Source: Embiotoca jacksoni (lineage: Eukaryota > Chordata > Actinopteri > Embiotocidae). From it: a DNA stretch of 64,000 nt. Of the stretch, positions 21,852 to 34,792 are shown one piece after another (within the stretch, counting starts at the first letter, position 1; each line of letters starts with the position of its first letter). The position numbers and the translations under genes are program-made. The stretch spans positions 714,475 through 778,474 of the forward strand of contig JAKOON010000085.1 in assembly GCA_022577435.1 (NCBI GenBank), read 5' to 3'. Under the pieces are notes generated by a model. The model did no database searches, was not told the origin of the DNA, and worked only from the letters and a program-made list of their open reading frames with translations.

Positions 21852-24559
21852 TACTTGGTACCAGCTCACACAGCAGATACTGTGGTCTCAGCCTGGGAAT
21901 CCCTCGTTCAGCCTGCAGGAGGTTCGGGATGATTCATCACTGATCTCTCTGAGGAGACTTCTGGCCTGTAAATGTTGTATTTTCTCACTTGATGCTGGTA
22001 GAAAATGTGAGCAAATAAAATGCACATTTGATTTGTTTGTTGAATGTCTTGCAAGCCTTTTCCTGCTCATAAAATCTTTATATTCGTATTAATGAATCTT
22101 TTAAAGTTAATGTGTTACTCCTGAATCCTCAATGTTCAGTTATTAATTTTTTATCGGCCCTTGCTCGGTTGTTTTATGGCCGGTTCTGCTTCCATAAATC
22201 ATCCGGTCAGACTTTAACGTCCGGTGAGTTCTGCCAAAGATACTGCAACTATGAAAACCAGAACAAGGGACAAAAATATGAGATAACAAACTTTGAGTAT
22301 TTCATGATATGTTGGTATCAGCGTAAAGTTTACCCTTAATTCTGAGGTAGTTGTAATTTACTTCTTTTTATGCCTAAAAGTTGGTAACACTTTTAATTTC
22401 AGCCATTTTAATTCACATCACACATTTGTTATCTCCGTTTTTTAATTTTCTCGCTGACTTTTATTCCTTTAAAGCACTTCATCACTGCTATATTCATAAA
22501 TCCGGATAGGCATGAGACTCAAGGACTGCTGTAGAATTAACAGAGTCTATTTACAGCGGTACTTAATAACCTGGAGGTGTTGTTGAGGGGAAAAAAAGAA
22601 AAGAAAACAGAGCCGGCTTAATAAAAGAGCTCTGTGATTTATACATCCCTCTATCCTGCGGTGCTTTTCCTGTTTGTCCTCCCGTCGTGCATATTAAAGA
22701 GTGATGTCAGGTTTTAAATCTATTGTTTGAGTACGGCTGCCTCTCCTCCTCCTCTTCCTCTTCCTCTTCCTCTTCTTCCTCTTCCTCATCGCTGTGAGTC
22801 CCCGGGGTTCAGGTCCAGGTAAGAAGCTGGACAAGGTCGATAATAACAATCCAGGCTGTTGAAGCCGCGGCTGCTAACCTTGACTCTGGTCTTTTCAGGC
22901 CGAACATCGGGGCAGTCGTCAGGGGAGTGGTTACTAAGCAACAAGGTGATGTCAGTGTTAACTACTGTGTTCATGTGGAGGCTTTAGCAGTTTGATAAAA
23001 ACAGGACTCAGACTGTGAGTGAAATGATAAAAGGCTCAAATGTTTACTCTGAAATCCAGCGTGCCGACCTGAAGAGCTTCCTCTGGTATGTTGTTTGTGG
23101 ACGGATCCCGGACGGGCCCTCAGCCATCGTGTTTCAGGCCCAGTCCGCTCTGATGCCTCAGATACCTGAACATGCAACACAGCACTGATTTACTGATTCC
23201 CAAACACTTTTGTAGAATGAAACCGTTGCATCTTGGTTGACTCGTGTGTGGACTTCTTCCATAACAGATAACAGTCCAAAAAAAAATCACATACCACCTG
23301 GAATTGAAGACATAGTTTTGTTTGGTATGATTAAAAGTAAAACCATGTTATATTCAAATATCATCTTTTTTTTTGTTTCTACAGAACGCTGGTGGACCCG
23401 GCATATCGACATCCTCCAAACTCCATGAACAGATGACAACTCTGAGCTGCAACCTCCGGGGCCGAAACGCTGAAGTGCCAAAAGCTGCAGTTCTTCAAAC
23501 GGCCACTAAGTGTGACACGGAGTTCAGAGCAATATTTTGTCATCACTCCCTCAAAGTAAACAACTCATTCTAAAGGCGTGCAGGTAAAAAACAAATTGAA
23601 ATCATTAGTGATAATCAGAGTGAAAACCATAAACTACAAGATTAAACAAACTTTAAAAACATGTTCAGGTTTCAGAGGCCTCCAGCTGATCTGACGGCGC
23701 CTGAAGACAGATGTCTCAGTGCTCAAACGTCTGTTGGACATGTGGAATACGGCAGAAGGTAATTTTTAATTTGTGTAAATGAACATTTAGACACACTTCC
23801 TTCTTTAAGAGGAAGGGAGATGGTCCTAACTCAGTAAACGACTCTAAATCTGCACAAAAAGCAATTAAAAAATATTTGTTTTAATCAATCGCAGAAGAAG
23901 AAAGAACACTGACACCTTCGCTGCAGAGAGCCGAGCAGCCGAGAGATGTTCAAAGATCTGGAGACAAAGGAGAGCACAGCTGGTCGTGAAGAAGCCAGAG
24001 GAGAGGCGGGTAAACATTTTCATGTTGGCATGAAGCATCTGCACATATCTGTGCTGGTCTGGTGGGAGGGGCTTAGAGAGATGGGGAAGGGGGCGGAGTT
24101 GCATTTTCAATTTTTGTTTTTGTTTTTACTACCTTTTCCAGAAAATTGCTTCAATTCTCTCATTTCAGTTGATAAAATCAACAAACCGCCTCCTTTCCAG
24201 CGCAGGTTTTTATTTGCATTCATAGATGAAACGGAGCCGACAGGAACAGCAGGCAGAGCAGCTCCGTCCACACACATGTTAACGTCAGTGTTCAGGATAA
24301 ATAACAGCAGCGAGATCTGATGAAAACATTTGTCTGATTGCTTAAACTGCAGGTTGAACAGGACGAGCGGCAAGTTTCAGTTCTTACAAACGTAACGAGC
24401 AGAGAGACACAATCATAACAAGCATTCAGCAGCTTTATCGTGATTTAATGTGAGTTTTTAATGGAGAGGAAAGAAACTGCAAAAACAAAGATGATAAAAA
24501 TGAGGCTGAAACAAAGGAACGTGATGTCATAAGATTATTATGTGAATGTGTGCAGGATT
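21852..24559. other. Unique non-coding DNA
   Basis: About 2.7 kb without a recognisable gene. It includes a CTCTTC-type pyrimidine stretch at 22739-22792 and T-rich stretches. Open frames of up to 124 codons (for example 23946-24320) show no domain. Confidence 0.4.
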
Positions 24560-24965
24560 CAGAGGTGGAAAGTGGAGTACTTAACTAAATATTTTACTGA
24601 AGCATATGAAGTATTTCTACAAAAAATGTCCTTAAAAAAGATATCTCAAGTAAAACTGTAACGGAGTGATTTCCACTTCAGAATCGGCTGTTTTTAATGG
24701 AGTGCCACTTGAGGGCCCAAAAATCACAGCTTTGAACCATTTTTTACAGATTGTTCTGAAGTTTTATGTTTTATAAACCTTTGATTTTGTGGGCAAAATC
24801 TTTAATTTGTGAATAATTTTTTGATATAAACTACAATTGGGAAAAATGTGCAGCATTTAGTTCTGAAGTGTCGTGAAGTAGAAGTATAAAGTGGCGAAAA
24901 TGAAATTCAAAAAACTCAAATTAGTCCTTCAAATTTGTACTTAACAGTAAATACTGAAACGAAAG
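24560..24965. mobile_element. Decayed transposon-like relic
   Basis: CAGAGGTGGAAAGTGGAGTA followed by an ACTTAACTAAATATTTTACT stretch recalls the start of an abundant fish element that reads GAGGTGGAAAGTAACTAAG. Near 24860-24960, AGTAGAAGTATAAAGTGG and AATTTGTACTTAACAGTAAA resemble its complementary half. The two halves face each other, as expected of an element with long inverted ends. Decay is heavy and the call rests on memory of the family. Confidence 0.4.
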
Positions 24966-25455
24966 TATATTATATTGAATATTAACACCAATTAGACTGC
25001 AGTTGAATTTGACTTTATTTTATGACTGTTTTGATTCTTTTTTGCATTATTTATTTTTCACAGATGCAACTTTTTATTCAAAACTTTAGATTTTTATTTT
25101 GTAAAAGAGAGAAACAAATCTCATTTTTTCCTGTTCAGGCTCTAAGCTTTCCAGCATGGATGGAGTTATTTTTATTATTACGTTATAAAGTAATTATATT
25201 AATACATTCATTAAGATTCAACTGTGACTGCGGTTCCCCTGATGTAACCTGAACCCGAGTTTACACCTGAAGTGTTTGAACCGTCACAGACTGAAGAACC
25301 AACACTTCCTGTTTCCTCGACCTGCCGTCTGCAGCGCAGCGCTGAGTCAGCAGTTTGAGGACAGAAATGATGGTTCAGTCATAAATCTTCATCCGCTCAG
25401 TGAACCGCTGACCTCCTGATACTGAGACCCAAAACAAGAGAAGAAGACAGGTGTA

Positions 25456-25457
<2 letters not shown>
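24966..25457. other. Unique non-coding DNA
   Basis: AT-rich first half, mixed second half; no gene recognised. Confidence 0.4.

Positions 25458-25525
<68 letters not shown>
25458..25525 (+). repeat. TG microsatellite
   Basis: About 34 perfect TG units; a complementary CA array begins 112 bases downstream. Confidence 0.97.
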
Positions 25526-25526
<1 letters not shown>

Positions 25527-25636
25527 ATGAGTGTATGAAGCTGACCTTTCTAAGGTGGATGCCGTTCGCTCGGCAGGTTAATGATCTGTCAGACTGACTG
25601 ATCCCTCAGATCAGCAGAGTGTGACAGGCATGATGT

Positions 25637-25637
<1 letters not shown>

Positions 25638-25724
<87 letters not shown>
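25638..25724 (+). repeat. CA microsatellite
   Basis: About 43 CA units with one CAA interruption near the end. It is the inverted partner of the TG array at 25458-25525. Confidence 0.97.
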
Positions 25725-25968
25725 GTCTTCACGACATGGTCCCTCAGACGTGAGCTGGTCTCCTTTTGATCTCACCGCTTCAAACTCCTGCAACAGATTT
25801 ACCCCCCATGTATGAAATGATCATACAATCATTACTACATATCAGAAGAAACATGTATTTTGTGTGTATTGATCCCAAACCAGTGAGCAGGAATCAGCTA
25901 TCAGTCACATGCTCGTGGACGGACAGATGAGACAAACAGACTCATTTTTGTATCACTGAGTTTAGACA
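25725..25968. other. Unique non-coding DNA
   Basis: Nothing recognised. Confidence 0.4.
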
Positions 25969-26535
25969 AACCATCATCCATCAGTGATGTCATCAACCAT
26001 CAGTGATGTCATCGTTGGTTTGTGAACGTTATGAATCCTCCAGTTCAGATTCTGTCTGTCACCATCTTGATAGTTCGGAGCGGTTTGGAGCAGGAAGTGA
26101 CCATATTTGGACGAGCTGGGGGAGGAGCCAGCGGTGGATCTGACCGATCTGATTGGAAACCTGACGATACTACGTCCCGCCCACCGATAGCTGTAACCTG
26201 ACTGCACCACAGGCCTGTCAATCAAACAGACACGCCCCCAAAAACAGGTGTTCTTGAATCTTCTTTTCTAATGAATGAGGGATTATTTTCAGATGGACCT
26301 CCAGAAAACTAAGAAGAAGGAGTGACTTTAGCTAACAACACCAAGATAACTGATGGACACATTTTATTCACTTTGGATTTGATGAGAGAAGTTGAATGGG
26401 AGTCTATGGAGCCGGAGGCTTTTTGGAGCCGACCTCTAGTGGCACTCGCTGGTATTGCAGCTGAAGACACTTCTGGATCGGAACCATTTTACAGACCTGA
26501 AGCTACGAACTCTTTTAGAAACAGTCGGTGGTTTA
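25969..26535 (-). mobile_element. Family A element, full-length copy
   Basis: About 567 bp in minus orientation, almost identical in content to the 21.3-kb copy, including the segment with CGTCCCGCCCACCGATAGCT that some copies have lost. The reading frame of about 65 codons lies on the plus strand from 26322, again preceded by an in-frame TAA and starting with GTG. The two full-length copies differ by scattered substitutions, so insertion was recent on the scale of this window. Confidence 0.95.
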
Positions 26536-26863
26536 GACAGTGGAACAGTGAGACAACACCGCCACCATCAGGTTGAACTGGGAATTACATAACCCTGTAC
26601 AACTTTCATCCAGAGATGTTTTCGATAAAAATGTGAGAAAAACAATCTTTTTAAACATTTTTAACATCAGAATATCATCAAAGACGGAGAGTTTGAAGAA
26701 TCTCAAGGAGCTGAGAGTTAAACTGAAAAAAGAAAAATGAATTACGAGGCCTCAGGTCCGACCTGGACGTCCTGCTTTGAGACGCTCGTCCTCATCCAAA
26801 CGTTGAGACACAAAATGTCATCAAACAAAAGACGCCTCTTTGGCTGATTCAGCAGCCTCCTCT
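26536..26863. other. Unique non-coding DNA
   Basis: Nothing recognised. Confidence 0.4.
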
Positions 26864-26932
26864 CGGGGGGAGGAGGAGCAGGAGGATGAGGAGGATGAGG
26901 AGGGTGAGGAGGATGAGGAGGATGAGGAGGCG
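26864..26932 (+). repeat. GGA/GAT purine-rich triplet repeat
   Basis: GGAGGA followed by about six GAGGAT-type hexamers, a short minisatellite with asymmetric purine content. Confidence 0.85.
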
Positions 26933-27119
26933 ACAGATAGAGAGGAAACTGCTGCGTCTCAGTTTTGATAACCAGCCAACAGAAGCTTTCATCTGGGGAC
27001 CTTGGCAGTGTGGAGTAATGCGCCTCCTCCTCGGTCCCGTTTCTGCTTCCCTAAGACAGTCGGACGGAGACGCTAATCCATCTTCATCTGTTACGGCTGC
27101 GAGCAAAAACTGCCGCCGT

Positions 27120-27121
<2 letters not shown>
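26933..27121. other. Unique spacer between two tandem repeats
   Basis: No gene feature seen. Confidence 0.4.

Positions 27122-27198
<77 letters not shown>
27122..27198 (+). repeat. CA microsatellite
   Basis: About 38 perfect CA units. Confidence 0.97.
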
Positions 27199-29219
<2,021 letters not shown>

Positions 29220-29395
29220 TGGAGTTGGTTTGAGAAATACTTTACTTTGTGAAAAAGGACCGATTTTGGATTTGATTTAAACTGATTTCGGAAGTCGTTT
29301 TGAACTGGTTTTAGACTACTTTTAGGACATTGGCCTTGATTCAGGACTTATTTTCGGACCTGGTTTAAACTGGTTTCAGACTTGGTAAAAGGTGT
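29220..29395 (-). repeat. Decayed minisatellite, ACTGGTTT-type motif
   Basis: Recurring ACTGGTTTTAGAC, ACCTGGTTTAAACTGG and similar words on the plus strand are the reverse complement of the CCAAAACCAG-type words at 31970-32225 and 36215-36400. The units are too diverged for a firm period. Confidence 0.6.
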
Positions 29396-30900
29396 GGATG
29401 TGTGACACTAATCTTGGGCGTCCACCTTGAAACTGTGCTGATTGTACGGATCTTCTGTGTGGTTTATCGTACATCTGACATCGTTATCAATGAGGTGAAA
29501 TGTGTCTTTGGCTTCATCTGAACTTAATCTGACAATATTTCCGTTGAATGAACATCAACCTGCTGATGTGTATTAACTCCACTCTGTCAGTCAGCAGACA
29601 ATCGGAGGAGAACCGACCCGGAAAGATGGTTTCGGCTCTTTTCTTCCAGCTGAATGTGTCTGAAGGTAGAAGCTGTTCTGTACAAACAGTTTCCACCTTT
29701 GATCTGCAAACCTTTTATTCAGCGTGTTAATCGCTGTGAGCAGATGATCCCGACTGATTGACCTCACACTCACATCACTTTTCCGTTCATTTAGAGAACA
29801 AAGTTCGGCGTGCCGACTCGGCGCTCCTGCAGCTAATGAGGATTGATTTGTCTCTTTTATTAGCTCCGCTGGCGTCTGATGTGTTGGAGTTGTTGAGGAT
29901 GAAACAGAAGACGCAGACACCTCGAACAGAAGGAAACCTCCGACGGGACGATGTGCACGTGGCGGCCTTTGATAATCACGCTCTTACTGTGGAGCCACAA
30001 CATTAATTAAAAGAGACCTTTGGGGAGGCGACGATTAACTGGAACGTCTTTACTCCTTTAAATCAAACGCTGAGATGAAAAGCTGCTGAATTCAACCAAT
30101 AATGTTCGTTATGACGAGAAGCCAACAAATTCAAAGACACAAAAGCAGGAGATACAATTCTCTGAGCTCCGAACTGAGTCTGAGAGCTTCGTGTGTCGTC
30201 TGACGATGTTCGGTGAAGCTCAACAGCAGATTCCATATTTTACATTCATTTATAAACCAGCACGTTAACTTCAGTAACAGCTGATTCACATGTAACCTGT
30301 GGATTCAACGTCTGATCAGCTTTACAGAAAAAACATGTTTACCACATGTGATGACATGTATGATGCATGTTTACAGGTGATGACATGTTGGTTCTGACAC
30401 CAGAAATAATAAATGTGTTCTGTTTACTGGACTTTGAATGATGTCAGCATAATAAAACCTTGAATGATGACTTGGTTTTGAAGCAGTCTCACCTCTCGTT
30501 TGATGCCTAAATCTATTTCTAAAAACTCTCTTCATATTAAAACAACACAGATGTGAGTCTGATCTGCAGGATTCACTAACAACCAGCGCTGAATGTGATC
30601 TGTGCTTCTTCTGATGTGATTGAACATCAGCTGTAATGATTTCCACGGCTCAGAGCTGCGAATCACAAAACGCAACCCGATGTTGTTGGTGGGACTCGCG
30701 TGACGGAGTCGATGCAGTCGGGGGATGAATAACGCTGACGGTAAAAAGAGGATGATTGCTTCTGTTCCTCAAGAGTTCTCATCATCGACGTGTGAAAAAC
30801 AAGAGCGAGAAAACAAAACAGCTAATGAGAGATTAAATGGAGGGAAAACCGCCTCGGCGCCGCTGGATCGGCTGCAGCCTGTTTAGTTCTGTTCGGATTT
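29396..30900. other. Unique non-coding DNA
   Basis: No gene or repeat recognised. A small palindromic area with repeated ACATGT words is at 30331-30388. Confidence 0.4.
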
Positions 30901-30939
30901 ACAAGTGAACGAAGATATTTACACGGTAAACAGAAACAG

Positions 30940-31140
30940 CTTCGTGTGTTCGGGCCTCGGAGGAGGAAGCGAGGAGGCGGAGCCGGGCGATGATCGGCGT
31001 GGCTCCCCGCTGGTGTCGAGGTCGAGTCGAGCTCGTCTTTATGTTCGCGTCTCCCTCCTTCATTAAAAATCCATTACACTGCTGCTAACGGAGACTTAAT
31101 GAGGACGAGCCGGCTGGATCGCCCTTCATGTGCGGCTCAG
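30940..31140. other. CpG-dense segment
   Basis: CG dinucleotides are frequent (for example GGAGCCGGGCGATGATCGG and GTCGAGGTCGAGTCGAGC) compared with neighbouring sequence. It could be a small CpG island or regulatory element, but no transcription start or exon can be tied to it. Confidence 0.25.
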
Positions 31141-31969
31141 GGGAAACTAATCAGCGCCTGATTCCCCCGATCGGACGTTTGCAGGACGGGATGGAAAAGG
31201 GTTTTTTTGGTGAGTGGCGGCGTCCTCGCCCGTGGCGCTCCGTCTGAACACCAGAGGTTGAAAAGGTTTGGAGCGGCGTTGCTGTCCTCGAGGGGGAAAC
31301 ACACCGACCTCCAGAGACAGTTATTCTGTCTTACATGCTCCACATCTCCTTTCAAGCAGATGAAATTATAGCTCTGAGAGCGCGGCAGCTCGTTTGCTGC
31401 GTTATCATGGACGCATGCAGCCGAGGCCTCCGACCGCCCGAGCGGTAACCTGCTGACGGCGAGCGGAACAAAAACCCGCTCGCTAAAAGTTTCAGCAGCT
31501 CCGAAACTTTCTCCACGCTCTGCGAGTGCTGAAAGAAACCAGCTTTGTGATGCTCTCCATCTCCCGCTGCTCATTCGTCGACCCGCTCCCATGAAATTTT
31601 GCGAAATGAGCACCATATCTGGAAATGCAAATAAGCTGCTCATCGCACAGAAAAGTGAAGAAGAGGAATCCATTTCACTTCAGCTGGAAGGTTGAGGTGG
31701 AGGAGACCCTGCTGGAGACCAGGAAGCACATCGACTCCGAGGAAGTGGAAACGAAGCATGTTGGGAAACTTTTATGTTCAGTGGAGACAAGCTGTTCACA
31801 TGAAGGAGAAAGTTCAGTTTATCTTTACAGAAAGGAAACAGTAAGAAAGGAAAATAACGATGATGGTCTGATTTTATTGATTTTTGACAGTAGTGCAATA
31901 ATTCTCTTTAATAGTCAAAGATTTCCAAATTAAAAACACACACAAACTGAAGTGAAGAACTTAAAACAC
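31141..31969. other. Unique non-coding DNA
   Basis: Open frames of 178 codons (minus, 31137-31673) and 102 codons (plus, 31625-31933) overlap. Neither has a recognisable domain or homologue, and I regard them as unsupported. Confidence 0.4.
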
Positions 31970-32225
31970 TCGAACCCAAAACTACGTCCAAAACCTGTTA
32001 AAACCACTGAGTCCTAGACATGTCAAGTCAATATCCAAGTTAAAAACTAGTCCTACCTGAGTCCTGAACCCAGTCCAAAGCTACATCCTAAACCAGTCGA
32101 AAACCAAGCTGGAAACCAGTCCTGAACACGTCAAAACCAAGAATAGTCCAAAATCAGTCCGAAATCAAATCTGGTTCTTAGTCGGAAAACAATTTAAAAG
32201 TAGTCCAGAACCAGTCTAAAACGGG
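31970..32225 (+). repeat. Decayed minisatellite, CCAAAACCAG-type motif
   Basis: More than ten imperfect words such as AGTCCAAAGC, CTAAACCAGTC, GAAAACCAAG and GAAACCAGTCCTGAAC follow one another with irregular spacing. It is an old, diverged version of a simple tandem array and shares its motif with 29220-29395 (inverted) and 36215-36400. Confidence 0.65.
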
Positions 32226-32412
32226 AACCCCGTCCTGGTGGTCATTTCCCTCCAAACCAAATTCTAATCAGTTCATCGTTGAGTCCGAGTGAACGTTTGT
32301 TCCAAATTTGCAGAAACTCCCTCGAGGCGTTCCTGAAACATCATGTTGGTGAAAACATGGCCGACAACCTGAAAACACGACGCCTCCGGCTGCAGCCGTC
32401 GTCGGCTAAATT
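32226..32412 (+). mobile_element. Family B dispersed repeat
   Basis: TGAGTCCGAGTGAACGTTTG, CAGAAACTCCCTCGAGGCG, GACAACCTGAAAACACGACG and CCTCCGGCTGCAGCCGTCGT occur in the order of the 5.4-kb and 50.6-kb copies. The GTCCTGGTGGTCATTTCCC just upstream may be the edge of the same element. It directly abuts the decayed minisatellite. Confidence 0.75.
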
Positions 32413-33228
32413 AAAACACGACTTCCTGTTTTCTCTGGCTCGTTGGTAGAACATGACGACGGCGGGATTGTAGACTCATTTTAAGAACTGTCTGTAATGT
32501 AAAGAATAATCACAGAAGCTGCATCTGCAGTGAAGCTCCTGTACGTGATCAGTGAGCGCTGATCAGCAGAGTTTTCTTCTCAATCTTATCGGCCGTCTGA
32601 TGGATTATTTGGCTAACGAGCAGATTGTGGTTCATTAGCGGTGGATTAAGAGCCGCGGGGAGGAAACGCTGCTGAAGGTGACCTCGGCTTCGACACCTGG
32701 ACGCTCCGTCACCGCCGGCGGTCCAAGGTTTCAGAGTCTGTTAGCGCTGAGCAGTGATGAGAGGACGGTTAAAGAACAGACACGACCAGAGAGGATTTTT
32801 ATAGAAGTTCATTAAAGTCAAAGATGATGACGAAAATAAGAAATAAAGTGGAAAATGCCTCAAAACAGACTGAACAGAAATATCAAGTCGCAGCTAATCA
32901 GGGACGTTTTTATCGATAATAATGTTGATTATTTATTTAAAAAATGATACATCAGACTGAGGTAAAGAGTCCGTTTTATTTCATTTAAACATTTTAAACT
33001 GGTAGAAAACTGGATTAACTTTCACACAAAATACAATTCAAAAATTATATAAAAAAAATGTGTTGCAAATTTTATTTAAAATACATTTTAGTCTTCACTC
33101 AACAAAACAGTTTTTAGAAAATGTTTATTCAGAATTTAAAAAAATCGTATACACGACTTGAGTGTTGTGTACGAGGTTGTGCGAATATGTTTCAAATAAA
33201 AAGTCTAGTTCAGAAGATAAGGAGAAAA
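32413..33228. other. Unique non-coding DNA
   Basis: Turns strongly AT-rich after 32800. No gene recognised. Confidence 0.4.
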
Positions 33229-33495
33229 CCTAAAACAAATTAATTTAAGGAAACCTCAAGGAGAAGACTTCAGGGTGTTTTGTTCAACGATATTTATTTT
33301 AAGAAAACCTAAACTCTTGTGTTAAATCATTTTAACACAAGGTGTTCAGTTTGATAAATGGCAGCTCAAATTTGAGCCTGTTCCAGGACTCAGTCCAAAA
33401 CAATTATCAAATCCTCTGACTTTAATGTCTGGAAGAGACTTTTTATAATTCCAGGATATTCCAGAAACTCCAGGACCAGCAGGAACCCTGAGTGA
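33229..33495 (+). repeat. Local direct duplication, first copy
   Basis: From AGAAAACCTAAAACAAATTA to CCAGGACCAGCAGGAACCC this matches 33627-33877 over its whole length. The best-conserved part is GACTTTAATGTCTGGAAGAG followed by TTTATAATTCCAGGATATT. The offset is 404 bases near the start and 389 near the end, so small indels separate the copies. Confidence 0.85.
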
Positions 33496-33626
33496 ACAAG
33501 TTTAGCTTCAACTAAATAGGAAATAAAGAGGACTGAGTATAGCACCCTGAGGAGCACCAAGAGAGACTGAACGAGGGAAAATGATCCAACTTTAAGGGAT
33601 TCCCTGAGAAAAAGATAAAGATGCAG
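33496..33626. other. Spacer between duplicated copies
   Basis: Unique sequence that is not repeated; no gene feature. Confidence 0.5.
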
Positions 33627-33877
33627 ATAAAACCTAAAATACTCAATTTTAAGTAAACCTTAAGGAGAAGACTTAAGGGTGTTTTCTGCAACTGATTTGA
33701 TTTCAAGAAAACATAAATTCAGTCTTTAAAGAGAATCTCAAAATAAGGTGTTCAGTTTAATAAATGGCAGATCAAATTTATTCGTCAAAATATGACTAAA
33801 ACCCTTGACTTTAATGTCTGGAAGAGACTTTTTATAATTCCAGGATATTTCAGGAATTCCAGGACCAGCAGGAACGC
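33627..33877 (+). repeat. Local direct duplication, second copy
   Basis: Second copy of 33229-33495, ending CCAGGACCAGCAGGAACGC. Neither copy has a long shared open frame, so this looks like non-coding tandem duplication. Confidence 0.85.
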
Positions 33878-34335
33878 TGCACACTAAGAAGTACAGATGT
33901 GTGACAACATGTCCTCTTCATCCTCACCAACGGGAAAGTGTCTTTACGCCTCTAAACTCTCCCTCCTGCCATCTGTACCAGCGTTGCTTCTTTCTAGCTG
34001 GATTTTTTTCATATTTAAATTCCTTCACGGTTTCCTTTCAGCTCACATTTCGAACACACACTCCGTTGCTCGGCAGACACCAGCGCCCTTCTCCTCTTCC
34101 TCTGCTGTACCTCGTTTCTCCGTCTCTCTGCAGTGTAAATCACATTAAGCTCTAATAGGCAGCTTAGACGAGCGCCCAAAGCACCACGGGCCATTACCTG
34201 CTCCATTTTAAGAAGAGGATCTGCTCAGTAATAACCTCCTGTTACTGGAAAATTAAGGCACCTGCCTTCCGGCCACAAGCGGTAATGTCCGCAGAGATGG
34301 TCAGATTACCGAGCTTTCTGCTGCCATTTCAGCCG
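33878..34335. other. Unique non-coding DNA
   Basis: Nothing recognised. Confidence 0.4.
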
Positions 34336-34376
34336 GGGGGGTGGGGGGTGGGGGGGGGGAGCAGGGAGGGGTTCTG
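34336..34376 (+). repeat. G-rich tract with G-quadruplex potential
   Basis: Runs of seven, six and nine G plus GGG and GGGG runs within about 40 bases on the plus strand fit a G-quadruplex pattern. Confidence 0.65.
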
Positions 34377-34613
34377 TCTCACATAAAGAAGCAGTTTGGC
34401 TGAAGCTCCGAGAGGCTGAGCTGTGATCACGGCTGCAGGTCCGAAACCGGAGATCATTTGCTTCTATAATAGAAGAGGAATCAACTTTATTAATACTGCA
34501 GCTTTCTTACAAAGTGCTCTGCAGAATAAAACAGTAGCAAAATGACCTGCGGACAGAATAAAAGTAAAAACTGCAACATATTTAATATTCACAAACACGT
34601 TTCTCAAAGTTGA
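34377..34613. other. Unique non-coding DNA
   Basis: Nothing recognised. Confidence 0.4.
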
Positions 34614-34673
34614 CCAGTTGCTGCCACGGCAACCTGACCCTGGATACAGCGGAAGAAAATGGATGGATGGATG
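34614..34673 (+). mobile_element. Teleost repeat tail ending in GGATGGATGG
   Basis: CCTGACCCTGGATACAGCGG then AAGAAAATGGATGGATGGAT is the familiar 3' end of a common fish retroposon that finishes in GGAT repeats. The body of the element is not visible upstream, so this is a 5'-truncated copy. Confidence 0.6.
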
Positions 34674-34792
34674 TTTCTACGAAAAGGTTTTGTAAGAAGG
34701 AGTTTTTTGAAGCCAGCTCCCAGTGGCCCTCTGTCGTATTACACTTTTCAGACCCGGAGACTTGGAACATTTCTACATCCAGTCTGTGTCCC
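34674..34792 (-). mobile_element. Family A fragment, old copy
   Basis: TTTTTTGAAGCCAGCTCCC, AGTGGCCCTCTGTCGTATTA and CATTTCTACATCCAGTCTGT are the outer part of the first module in minus orientation, including the element end (ACAGACTGGAT on the minus strand). Confidence 0.72.

Noticed and set aside
31137..31673. A 178-codon minus-strand frame
   Set aside because: No domain, signal or membrane segment is recognised, and a plus-strand frame overlaps its end. A chance frame in GC-richer DNA is more likely.
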